Shown here: piece by piece, positions 1 to 4,836 of the stretch | Layout of the letters: the number at the start of each line of letters is the position of its first letter | Numbering within the stretch: the first letter of the stretch is position 1 | Source of the DNA: CAKSIW01 sp045576435 | GTDB lineage: Bacteria > Bacillota > Clostridia > Monoglobales > Monoglobaceae | Reading direction: 5' to 3' | NCBI GenBank assembly: GCA_045576435.1 | Contig: JAZNGL010000038.1 | Coordinates: 1-6,371 of the forward strand | Length of the DNA stretch: 6,371 nucleotides | Notes under the pieces: generated by a model | The model's database searches: none | What the model saw: the letters and a program-made list of their open reading frames with translations, nothing else | What the model was told of the DNA's origin: nothing | Made by a program: the position numbers and the translations under genes

Positions 1-5
1 GTATT

Positions 6-28
6 ACCTCTGAAAAGGGGTTTTATTT
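6..28 (+). terminator. possible weak terminator of an upstream transcript
   Basis: ACCTC (6-10) can pair with GGGGT (17-21), including one T.G pair, around a six-base loop. A T-rich run (TTTTATTT) follows directly. The stem is short and no upstream gene is visible, so this is only a plausible end of a preceding transcript. Confidence 0.3.
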
Positions 29-54
29 GTGTTGAAAAAAGATAAGTAAAAAAA

Positions 55-82
55 TTGACTTATTTTTATTCTTAAGAATAAT
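55..82 (+). promoter_or_regulatory. candidate promoter for rpmG-secE-nusG
   Basis: TTGACT (55-60) and AATAAT (77-82) are separated by 16 bases, and each matches the sigma-A consensus at five of six positions. The predicted start near 89 would leave a leader of only about 8 nt before the TTG codon of rpmG and would fall inside its ribosome binding site. Either the transcript is nearly leaderless or the true promoter lies elsewhere. Confidence is therefore modest. Confidence 0.4.
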
Positions 83-97
83 GAAAGGGTGAAAAAA

Positions 98-247
98 TTG
101 AGAGTAAAAATTACATTAGCATGCAGTGAATGCAAGCAAAGAAATTATGACACTATGAAAAACAAAAAGAATGATCCTGACAGACTCGAAATGAACAAGT
201 ATTGCAGATTTTGTAAAAAGCATACACTTCATAAGGAAACAAAGTAA
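98..247 (+). CDS. rpmG: 50S ribosomal protein L33 (bL33)
   Basis: This small protein of the large ribosomal subunit has 49 residues, the usual length for the family. The translation begins MRVKITLACSEC and ends KYCRFCKKHTLHKETK. Cysteines 9, 12, 36 and 39 form the two CxxC pairs of the zinc-binding (C+) type of L33. The start is TTG at 98: the only nearby upstream ATG (81) runs into a stop after three codons, the family N-terminus begins exactly at this TTG, and an AAGGGTG ribosome binding site lies 6 nt before it. The gene sits 26 nt upstream of secE, the normal Firmicutes arrangement (rpmG-secE-nusG). It is easily missed because it is short and uses TTG. Confidence 0.95.
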   Translation: MRVKITLACSECKQRNYDTMKNKKNDPDRLEMNKYCRFCKKHTLHKETK

Positions 248-273
248 TTTAACGAAAGTAAGAGGTTTTTAAA

Positions 274-480
274 ATGGATAAAAAGCCAAATATGTTTACA
301 AGAACAAAAGAATGGTTTGTAGATATGAAGGCAGAATTAAAGCGTGTTATATGGCCATCATTTAAAAAAGTTAAGCAAAACACAGTGATAGTTCTTGTTT
401 TCGTTGTTGTTTTTGGTGCAGCTATATGGATTTTAGACTGGTTGTTTAGCAGTGGAATGTCTTTGTTGATTAAAAGATAA
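274..480 (+). CDS. secE: preprotein translocase subunit SecE
   Basis: This is the small essential membrane subunit of the SecYEG protein-export channel, which clamps around SecY in the cytoplasmic membrane. At 68 residues it is the short single-span form typical of Gram-positive bacteria. An amphipathic cytoplasmic region carries the family hallmark ELKRVIWPSFKKVKQNT (about residues 21-37). One transmembrane segment follows (about 38-58, rich in V, F, I and A), then a short tail ending in KR. An AAGAGG ribosome binding site at 260-265 lies 8 nt before the ATG. It is 26 nt after rpmG and 21 nt before nusG, consistent with one transcript. Confidence 0.96.
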   Translation: MDKKPNMFTRTKEWFVDMKAELKRVIWPSFKKVKQNTVIVLVFVVVFGAAIWILDWLFSSGMSLLIKR

Positions 481-501
481 CAGGAGGGAACAAAGATTAT
501 T

Positions 502-1023
502 ATGTCTAATGAAGCTAAATGGTATGTTGCTCACACTTATTCTGGATATGAGAATAAAGTTAAAGCAGATATCGAAAAGACGATTGAAAATCGTAATATG
601 CAAGACGTAATACAGGAAATCAGCGTTCCTCTCGAAGAGGTTGTCGAAGTTAAGGACGGGCAGAAAAAAACTGTTATGAGGAAAATTTTTCCGGGATATG
701 TTATTATTAAAATGGTAATGACGGATGAAAGCTGGTATGTTGTGAGAAACTGTCGTGGCGTCACCGGTTTTGTTGGTCCTGGTTCAAAACCTGTTCCTTT
801 AACAGAGGAAGAAATTGCAAATATCGGTCTGGAAAAAAAGACTATTACTGTTGGTTTTACTGTAGGCGAGAGTATCCGTATCAAATATGGTCCGCTTGAA
901 GGTTTTGTTGGTGTTATAGATGAAATAGACGCAGAAAAACAAAAAATTAAAGCGAAAGTTTCCATGTTTGGAAGAGATACAGATGTTGAACTTGAATTTA
1001 ATCAGGTTGAAGCATTAAGTTAG
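502..1023 (+). CDS. nusG: transcription elongation/termination factor NusG
   Basis: NusG binds the RNA polymerase clamp and modulates pausing, Rho-dependent termination and transcription-translation coupling. The 173-residue length is normal. The N-terminal NGN domain (about residues 5-112) shows KWYVAHTYSGYENKV and the FPGYV core followed by SWYVVRN and GVTGFVG. The C-terminal KOW domain (about 120-173) has the motif GPLEGFVGVIDEID. An AGGAGGG ribosome binding site (482-488) precedes the ATG by 13 nt, slightly longer than usual. It ends 117 nt before rplK, and that gap holds the L1-type regulatory RNA annotated separately. No frameshift or odd residue is visible. Confidence 0.97.
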   Translation: MSNEAKWYVAHTYSGYENKVKADIEKTIENRNMQDVIQEISVPLEEVVEVKDGQKKTVMRKIFPGYVIIKMVMTDESWYVVRNCRGVTGFVGPGSKPVPLTEEEIANIGLEKKTITVGFTVGESIRIKYGPLEGFVGVIDEIDAEKQKIKAKVSMFGRDTDVELEFNQVEALS

Positions 1024-1024
1024 T

Positions 1025-1079
1025 TACCCACACGGCAAATGCCGTATTAATATATCTGCATATTTTGCAGGTAGGTGGG
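1025..1079 (+). promoter_or_regulatory. structured leader between nusG and rplK, competing helix
   Basis: Two short hairpins follow the nusG stop: ACGGC/GCCGT (1032-1036 with 1041-1045, AAAT loop) and CTGCA/TGCAG (1056-1060 with 1066-1070). They are enclosed by CCCAC (1027-1031), which is complementary to GTGGG (1075-1079). Together these form a possible three-way junction. The GTGGG segment is also the 5' strand of the adjacent L1-type motif, so the two folds exclude each other. The pairing is read from the sequence; a regulatory role is inference. Confidence 0.4.
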
Positions 1080-1114
1080 AGGAACGTCAAAATGGCGTAT
1101 CCGATATTACCACG
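1075..1114 (+). promoter_or_regulatory. probable L1-binding mRNA motif upstream of rplK
   Basis: GTGG (1075-1078) pairs with CCAC (1110-1113). An asymmetric internal loop follows, with GA on the 5' side and GATATTA on the 3' side. Above it, GGA-ACGTC (1081-1088) pairs with GGCGT-A-TCC (1094-1102) around an AAAAT loop. Ribosomal protein L1 is known to repress rplK-rplA by binding an mRNA mimic of its 23S rRNA site, and this position and architecture fit such a site. The rplK ribosome binding site begins about 10 nt downstream. A second copy of the same design lies before rplA. Assignment to L1 is from family knowledge plus structure; binding is not shown. Confidence 0.65.
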
Positions 1115-1140
1115 TTTGTGAAAGGGAGGTGTCATAGGAA

Positions 1141-1566
1141 ATGGCGCAAAAAATTACAGGTTACATCAAATTACAAATTGAGGCAGGAAAAGCAACACCG
1201 GCTCCACCGGTTGGTCCTGCACTTGGTCAGCACGGTGTTAATATCATGGACTTTTGTAAACAGTTCAATGAGAAAACAAGTAAAGATGCAGGCTTGGTTA
1301 TACCAGTTGTTATAACAGTATATCAAGACAGATCTTTCTCATTCATAACAAAAACACCACCGGCTGCTGTTTTAATTAAGAAAGCTTGTAAAATTCAGAG
1401 CGGTTCGGGTGTTCCGAACAAAACAAAGGTTGCAAAGCTTTCAAAAGCAGACCTTCAGGCAATTGCTGAACAGAAAATGCCTGACCTTAACGCAGCATCA
1501 GTTGAAGCTGCAATGTCGATGATTGCCGGTACGGCAAGATCTATGGGCGTTACCGTAGAAGACTGA
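1141..1566 (+). CDS. rplK: 50S ribosomal protein L11 (uL11)
   Basis: L11 binds the GTPase-associated region of 23S rRNA and forms the base of the L7/L12 stalk. The 141-residue length is standard. The N-terminal domain carries the proline-rich segment TPAPPVGPALGQHGVNIMDFC (residues 19-39), the region known for interaction with factors and thiopeptide antibiotics. The C-terminal rRNA-binding domain (about 73-141) ends with the signature AGTARSMGVTVED. The start is ATG at 1141, preceded by GGGAGGT (1124-1130); the translation begins MAQKITGYIKLQ as in the family. A longer frame beginning at 1118 belongs to another reading frame and is spurious. rplA follows 66 nt downstream. Confidence 0.97.
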   Translation: MAQKITGYIKLQIEAGKATPAPPVGPALGQHGVNIMDFCKQFNEKTSKDAGLVIPVVITVYQDRSFSFITKTPPAAVLIKKACKIQSGSGVPNKTKVAKLSKADLQAIAEQKMPDLNAASVEAAMSMIAGTARSMGVTVED

Positions 1567-1581
1567 GTTTAATTGAAAAAA

Positions 1582-1617
1582 GTGGGAGGAGTGTTTAAAA
1601 CGCTCTGCATAACCACG
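1582..1617 (+). promoter_or_regulatory. second probable L1-binding mRNA motif, upstream of rplA
   Basis: This motif repeats the design found before rplK. GTGG (1582-1585) pairs with CCAC (1613-1616), GA on the 5' side faces GCATAA on the 3' side, and the apical stem GGAGTGTT (1588-1595) pairs with AACGCTCT (1599-1606). Both motifs share GTGGGAGGA at the 5' end and ACCACG at the 3' end, while their apical stems differ in sequence yet still pair. The rplA ribosome binding site AGGAGG (1620-1625) starts 2 nt after the motif, so a bound protein would block it directly. Confidence 0.62.
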
Positions 1618-1632
1618 ATAGGAGGAAAAAAA

Positions 1633-2328
1633 ATGACGAAGGGAAAAAAATATCAAGACAGTGTAAAGCTTATTGAAAAAGGCAAGCTTTATGATGCAGC
1701 AGAAGCTTTAGATTTGGTTTGCAAAACCGCAAAAGCTAAGTTTGACGAAACTGTTGAGATACACGTTAAATTGGGTGTTGACTCCAGACATGCTGACCAG
1801 CAGGTTAGAGGTGCTGTTGTTCTCCCAAATGGAACAGGTAAAGAAGTTAAGGTTCTTGTTTTTGCTCGTGAAGGTAAAGCTGATGAAGCAAAAGCTGCAG
1901 GTGCAGATTATGTTGGAGCAGAAGACCTTGTTCAAAAAATTCAAACAGAAAACTGGTTTGATTTTGATGTTGTTGTTGCAACACCAGACATGATGGGTGT
2001 TGTCGGAAGAATAGGTAAGACACTTGGTCCTAAGGGTCTTATGCCAAGTCCTAAAGCAGGAACAGTTACTCCTGATGTTGCAAAAGCAATTGCCGAAATT
2101 AAATCCGGTAAGATTGAATACAGACTTGACAAAACAAACATCATTCACTGTCCTTTAGGAAAGGCTTCTTTTGGAAAGGACAAATTAGTTGAAAACTTTA
2201 ATGCTTTAATGGGAGCTATTGTAAAGGCTAAGCCTGCAGCAGCAAAAGGACAGTATCTTAAATCTGTTAATGTTGCTTCAACTATGGGCCCTGGTATTAA
2301 AGTTAATACACTTAAAATAGAAGGCTAA
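1633..2328 (+). CDS. rplA: 50S ribosomal protein L1 (uL1)
   Basis: L1 binds 23S rRNA at the mobile L1 stalk that helps release E-site tRNA. It is also a known translational repressor of its own operon. With the ATG at 1633 the protein has 231 residues, the usual length. Domain I is formed by both ends and domain II is the inserted middle part (about 68-160). The signature GRIGKTLGPKGLMPSPKAG lies at residues 125-143, and the C-terminus has the conserved STMGPGIKV. The frame is open upstream to a TTG at 1573, but AGGAGG (1620-1625) stands 7 nt before ATG 1633 and the upstream codons lie within the regulatory hairpin. It is the last gene of its unit and is followed by a terminator. Confidence 0.97.
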   Translation: MTKGKKYQDSVKLIEKGKLYDAAEALDLVCKTAKAKFDETVEIHVKLGVDSRHADQQVRGAVVLPNGTGKEVKVLVFAREGKADEAKAAGADYVGAEDLVQKIQTENWFDFDVVVATPDMMGVVGRIGKTLGPKGLMPSPKAGTVTPDVAKAIAEIKSGKIEYRLDKTNIIHCPLGKASFGKDKLVENFNALMGAIVKAKPAAAKGQYLKSVNVASTMGPGIKVNTLKIEG

Positions 2329-2337
2329 TTTAAAATG

Positions 2338-2367
2338 GCGACGTTTTTAATAAAAGCGTCGCTTTTT
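2338..2367 (+). terminator. Rho-independent terminator after rplA
   Basis: GCGACGTTTTT (2338-2348) pairs with AAAAGCGTCGC (2352-2362), including one T.G pair, around an AAT loop. It is followed by TTTTT (2363-2367) and more T-rich sequence. It begins 10 nt after the rplA stop and separates rplK-rplA from the rplJ-rplL unit. Confidence 0.9.
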
Positions 2368-2395
2368 AATTTTTCAAAATATTTTTTAAAAAAGG

Positions 2396-2424
2396 TTGAC
2401 ATTACAAAAAAAATGTGCTATCAT
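2396..2424 (+). promoter_or_regulatory. sigma-A promoter of rplJ-rplL
   Basis: TTGACA (2396-2401) is a perfect -35 element. TATCAT (2419-2424), five of six to consensus, lies after exactly 17 bases. Transcription should start near 2430-2432, giving a leader of about 200 nt that contains the whole L10 leader RNA. Confidence 0.85.
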
Positions 2425-2440
2425 ATATAAGTAATTATTT

Positions 2441-2566
2441 ATAGCTTCCGCAGACAGCAGGTGGCAATAGCCGTAAATCCTGCCGAGGATATTAACAAAA
2501 GCACGTTACAGTTTGTTGTTTATAATGCTTTATATCCCTCGCAGCCCCTGCGAGGGGTATTATTTT
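2441..2566 (+). ncRNA. L10 leader RNA (ribosomal protein autoregulatory leader)
   Basis: The conserved segment GCTTCCGCAGACAGCAGG (2444-2461) and its partner CCTGCCGAGG (2479-2488) are hallmarks of the L10 leader (Rfam family L10_leader). GCAGG (2457-2461) pairs with CCTGC (2479-2483), and GGC/GCC inside forms a small AATA-capped stem, with an unpaired GTAAAT on the 3' side only, the asymmetric layout expected of the kink-turn the L10-L12 complex recognises. Downstream, AAAGCA (2498-2503) can pair with TGCTTT (2526-2531), just before a terminator-like hairpin. Excess L10(L12) complex binding here is known to repress rplJ-rplL. Placement before rplJ confirms the call. Confidence 0.92.
2532..2566 (+). 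terminator. attenuator hairpin of the L10 leader
   Basis: CCCTCGCAG (2536-2544) pairs perfectly with CTGCGAGGG (2548-2556) around a CCC loop. ATAT/GTAT (2532-2535 with 2557-2560, one T.G pair) extends the stem to 13 bp. The tail TATTTT is T-rich but broken by an A, so it would act as an incomplete terminator, as expected for an attenuator that must let some transcripts reach rplJ. Confidence 0.75.
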
Positions 2567-2610
2567 ATTCAAGATAAAATAGTTTTGAAGGGGTTTAGGA
2601 GGCTTACATT

Positions 2611-2640
2611 TTGAAAGGAGGAAGTCAAAGTGCCGAGTGA
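2611..2640 (+). other. possible nine-codon minicistron overlapping the rplJ start
   Basis: TTG at 2611 stands 8 nt after a full AGGAGG (2597-2602). It opens a nine-codon frame (LKGGSQSAE, first residue Met if initiated) ending at TGA 2638-2640, inside rplJ and out of its frame. The frame runs across the rplJ ribosome binding site. It may be chance in a purine-rich leader; if translated, it could couple ribosomes to rplJ. Confidence 0.2.
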
Positions 2641-3136
2641 AAAGATTTTAGAGAGTAAAAAAGTAGTTGTTGCGGAAATAACTGAAAGATTGAAAAATGC
2701 TCAGGCTGGTGTTCTTGCTGATTATAGAGGTCTTACTGTTGCTCAGGATACAGAGCTTCGTAAAAAACTCAGAGAAGCCGGTGTTGAATATTCAATTGTT
2801 AAAAACACTTTAACACGCTTTGCCGCAAATGAGGTTGGTCTTGGTGATCTTGATCCAATACTTCATGGTCCAACTGCTCTTGCAACAAGCACAAGTGATG
2901 TTGTTGCTCCTGCTAAGGTTCTTGTTGAATTTGCAAAGGCGAATGAACAACTTGAAATTAAAGCCGGATTTGTTGACGGAAAGGTTATTGACGCAAATGA
3001 AGTTAAGGTATATGCAAGTATACCAAGTAAGGAAGTTCTTATTTCTAAGATGATGGGAAGTCTTCAGGCTCCTATTGGAAACCTTGTTAGAACTTTGGAT
3101 GCTATCGCTAAAAAAGACGAGAGCGCCGCTGAATAA
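2630..3136 (+). CDS. rplJ: 50S ribosomal protein L10 (uL10)
   Basis: L10 anchors the L7/L12 stalk to 23S rRNA next to L11, and with L12 represses its own leader. The 168-residue length is typical. The N-terminal rRNA-binding domain contains VLADYRGLTVAQDTELRKKLRE (residues 28-49) followed by YSIVKNTLTRFA. The C-terminal helix (about 135-165) is the docking site for L12 dimers. The start is GTG at 2630, giving MPSEKILESKK, 8 nt after AGGAGG (2616-2621). A second AGGAGG lies further upstream (2597-2602) and may serve a short overlapping minicistron. rplL begins 59 nt downstream, in the same transcript. Confidence 0.97.
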   Translation: MPSEKILESKKVVVAEITERLKNAQAGVLADYRGLTVAQDTELRKKLREAGVEYSIVKNTLTRFAANEVGLGDLDPILHGPTALATSTSDVVAPAKVLVEFAKANEQLEIKAGFVDGKVIDANEVKVYASIPSKEVLISKMMGSLQAPIGNLVRTLDAIAKKDESAAE

Positions 3137-3195
3137 TTATTTAAATTAAAAATCAGGGAATAATCCCAATATTAAATTTTATGGAGGAAAATAAA

Positions 3196-3570
3196 ATGGC
3201 TGATGTAGCAAAATTAGTTGAAGAAATTAAAACACTTACATTATTAGAAGTAAATGATTTGGTAAAGGCTTTGGAGGAAGAGTTTGGCGTATCTGCTGCT
3301 GCTCCTGTTATGGTTGCAGGCGGTGCTGCTGCAGGCGGTGCTGATGCTGCTGCTGAGAAATCAGAGTTTGATGTTGTTCTCACAGATGCAGGTGCTAACA
3401 AGATTAAGGTTATCAAAGTTGTTCGTGAAATAACAGGTCTTGGTCTTGCTGAAGCAAAAGCTGCTGTTGATGGTGCTCCTAAAACACTTAAAGAAGCAGT
3501 TTCAAAAGAAGATGCAGAGAAATTTAAGGCACAACTCGAAGAAGTTGGCGCAAGCGTTGAGCTTAAATAA
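3196..3570 (+). CDS. rplL: 50S ribosomal protein L7/L12 (bL12)
   Basis: L7/L12 forms the flexible multi-copy stalk that recruits and activates the translational GTPases. The protein has 124 residues. The N-terminal dimerisation and L10-binding helices (about 1-33, MADVAKLVEEIKTLTLLEV) lead into an Ala/Gly-rich hinge (about 34-54). The C-terminal factor-binding domain (about 57-124) contains NKIKVIKVVREITGLGLAEA and ends VGASVELK. An in-frame ATG at 3181 is rejected as start because it is itself part of the ribosome binding site (GGAGG, 3183-3187), 8 nt before ATG 3196, where the family N-terminus begins. A strong terminator follows; rpoB does not follow here. Confidence 0.97.
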   Translation: MADVAKLVEEIKTLTLLEVNDLVKALEEEFGVSAAAPVMVAGGAAAGGADAAAEKSEFDVVLTDAGANKIKVIKVVREITGLGLAEAKAAVDGAPKTLKEAVSKEDAEKFKAQLEEVGASVELK

Positions 3571-3580
3571 TTTAGCTAAG

Positions 3581-3614
3581 AAAGGTCGTCGTTATGGCGA
3601 CCTTTTATTTTTTT
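3581..3614 (+). terminator. Rho-independent terminator after rplL
   Basis: AAAGGTCGTC (3581-3590) pairs with GGCGACCTTT (3596-3605), including one T.G pair, around GTTAT. It is followed by TTTTATTTTTTT. It starts 10 nt after the rplL stop and would end the rplJ-rplL transcript. Confidence 0.9.
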
Positions 3615-3652
3615 GTATTGCCTTACTAAAAAAAGATTCCTTTTTGGGATAA

Positions 3653-3683
3653 ATACACAAAAAATTTATTTTTTTTTGTGTAT
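3653..3683 (+). repeat. 12-bp perfect AT-rich inverted repeat
   Basis: ATACACAAAAAA (3653-3664) is the exact reverse complement of TTTTTTGTGTAT (3672-3683), with a 7-nt T-rich loop. It lies between the rplL terminator and the next promoter, about 30 nt upstream of that promoter's -35 element. It could be a regulator site, a secondary terminator or a by-product of AT-rich sequence. Confidence 0.45.
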
Positions 3684-3712
3684 AAATATTAAAATAAATA
3701 ACTTTTTTATTG

Positions 3713-3741
3713 TTGACAAATTTTCGAAAAAGGTATATAAT
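3713..3741 (+). promoter_or_regulatory. perfect-consensus sigma-A promoter of the secreted-protein unit
   Basis: TTGACA (3713-3718) and TATAAT (3736-3741) are both exact consensus and are 17 bases apart. The 25 bases upstream of the -35 are almost wholly A/T, as an UP element would be. The spacer holds the 10-bp palindrome TTTTCGAAAA (3721-3730), which could be an operator. Transcription should begin near 3748. Confidence 0.9.
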
Positions 3742-3747
3742 TAATGT

Positions 3748-3869
3748 ATGTTTATAATAGTGCATAGTAGCACTTGAAATAATACATCAAAGGGGATATG
3801 TTGTATTAATTCTATTTATAAACAACAAACAATACACATACAAGAAGTATGGATGAAAGGAGATTTTAT
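3748..3869 (+). promoter_or_regulatory. structured 5' leader of the secreted-protein gene
   Basis: The predicted leader is about 120 nt. It holds a small hairpin, AGTGC/GCACT (3759-3763 with 3770-3774). A longer imperfect stem follows, TAATACA/TGTATTA (3780-3786 with 3802-3808), extended by GAA/TTC at the base after one mismatch. The loop of the longer stem contains AAAGGGGAT, which resembles a ribosome binding site but is not followed by a start codon. The remainder up to the true site (AAAGGAG, 3857-3863) is A/C-rich and looks unpaired. It matches no riboswitch class I recognise. Confidence 0.4.
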
Positions 3870-4592
3870 ATGAAAAGTAAACTTTTTTCACGTATTGCAT
3901 CAATTGCACTTGGTGTAGTTATGTTGGGAACAGTAGCTTTTGCAAATGAAGAAGCCGTTTTGACAGATGGCGCTGATAGCATCACAGTAACTAGCCCAGA
4001 GTATGGCGAACTTGATAATCAAGTGACATTGCTTGCTTATGCTGTTGATGAAACAGTTTCAGATGTTGCTTCTATTCCAGCTTTTAATGGAACGCAGGCT
4101 ATCGTTGCTGTTGAACAGGCAGACCCTGCAACAGGATTTACTACTGTTAAATTTAACAGAAACAACATTCTTGCTGACAAAAACGTTGCTGTTGTTTTAG
4201 GTGGTAATGAAGATGGAAGTCTTTTAAAATCTTTATTGCTTACAAATGATATTCATTTTACAACAGATATACTTACTAACCAGGCTCCTAAAAATTCTAT
4301 TGTTATAGGTGAAGGTGAAGAGGCTATTGAGTATGTAGATGCTGTAGCTTATGTTGGACAATATACTCCAGCAGCAAATTCTTCAGTTGAGGAAATAACT
4401 GTAACATTTAAGTCTAGTAAGGAAGGCGCTACTCCAATTGATGTAAACACAGCTTTTAATCAGATTGAGGGCGGTGCAACAATAGAATTTAAGGCTGTTG
4501 TTCTTGGCATACCAGCAAGCTATTTTGCAGATGATGCAGAGTATACAATTACAGTTGACCGAGCTATTGATGTTGAAGGAAACATTAGATAG
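3870..4592 (+). CDS. secreted beta-rich protein of unknown function
   Basis: I do not recognise this gene as a named family. The 240-residue protein starts with a clear signal peptide: MKSKLFSR, a hydrophobic core (IASIALGVVMLGTV) and an AFA site predicting cleavage between residues 25 and 26. The mature part is acidic and has no cysteine. It appears to form two beta-rich segments. The first (about 33-112, VTLLAYAV and NVAVVLGGN) resembles the Ig-like modules of clostridial surface proteins; the second spans about 155-232 (EITVTFKSS, YTITVDRA). There is no lipobox, LPxTG, SLH repeat or C-terminal membrane anchor, so release or non-covalent attachment is likely. ATG 3870 is preferred over ATG 3849 because AAAGGAG precedes it by 6 nt and the signal peptide begins there. 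It shares a transcript with the small gene downstream. Confidence 0.85.
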   Translation: MKSKLFSRIASIALGVVMLGTVAFANEEAVLTDGADSITVTSPEYGELDNQVTLLAYAVDETVSDVASIPAFNGTQAIVAVEQADPATGFTTVKFNRNNILADKNVAVVLGGNEDGSLLKSLLLTNDIHFTTDILTNQAPKNSIVIGEGEEAIEYVDAVAYVGQYTPAANSSVEEITVTFKSSKEGATPIDVNTAFNQIEGGATIEFKAVVLGIPASYFADDAEYTITVDRAIDVEGNIR

Positions 4593-4623
4593 CATTAAAA
4601 TTACTGAGAAAGGTGGTATTTTG

Positions 4624-4827
4624 ATGAAAAAATTTTATGAATCACCATCACTCGAAGTTGCTAAATTTGAGTTTGAAGACATCATGACAGAAAGCACAGT
4701 GCCAGGTACAACAAAGAAGTCTCTTGCTAATTTCGCTACTATGGAAAAGGAAGAACAGAATGATATTATAGCAAGCCTTCAAAGTGGAACGTACACTGTT
4801 AAGACTTATGATGGTGACGATTGGTAA
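4624..4827 (+). CDS. small acidic protein of unknown function (67 aa)
   Basis: This gene starts 31 nt after the secreted-protein gene, with AAAGGTGG (4609-4616) 7 nt before its ATG, and ends just before a strong terminator, so it is very likely translated from the same mRNA. The product begins MKKFYESPSLEVAKFEFEDI and ends TYTVKTYDGDDW. It has no signal peptide, transmembrane segment or cysteine. The opening pattern (MKK, aromatic, P, LEV, acidic stretch, then T/S) resembles short uncharacterised proteins that I recall as common in gut Clostridia. Such N-termini can look like peptide leaders, but no modification enzyme or transporter is present here. The function is unknown. The same frame is open upstream to 4498 inside the previous gene, but that part is not its start. 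Confidence 0.8.
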   Translation: MKKFYESPSLEVAKFEFEDIMTESTVPGTTKKSLANFATMEKEEQNDIIASLQSGTYTVKTYDGDDW

Positions 4828-4836
4828 AAAAATTAG

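Noticed and set aside
537..965. Long reverse-strand frame opposite nusG, and similar ones opposite rplA, rplL, the secreted-protein gene and pfp
   Set aside because: They lie entirely opposite well-identified genes, have no ribosome binding sites or family resemblance, and are compositional shadows.
1573..1632. In-frame upstream extension of rplA from TTG 1573 (also GTG codons at 1582 and 1591)
   Set aside because: A canonical AGGAGG stands 7 nt before ATG 1633, the L1 family starts there, and the upstream stretch is better explained as the regulatory hairpin.
3156..3167. GGGA/TCCC hairpin between rplJ and rplL as an attenuator or processing site
   Set aside because: The stem has only 4 bp and no T-run directly follows; it is too weak to call.
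3181..3195. ATG 3181 as start of rplL
   Set aside because: It overlaps the ribosome binding site GGAGG, and the L7/L12 N-terminus begins at ATG 3196.
3615..3712. Possible small gene or tRNA in the gap after rplL
   Set aside because: The stretch is A/T-rich with runs of A and T, no start codon with a ribosome binding site, and no cloverleaf-like sequence.
3849..3869. ATG 3849 as start of the secreted protein
   Set aside because: It would add DERRFYM-like charged residues before the signal peptide, and the clear ribosome binding site AAAGGAG serves ATG 3870.
4498..4623. Upstream extension of the 67-residue gene into the secreted-protein gene
   Set aside because: The extension is out of frame with, and inside, a convincing gene; a ribosome binding site marks ATG 4624.
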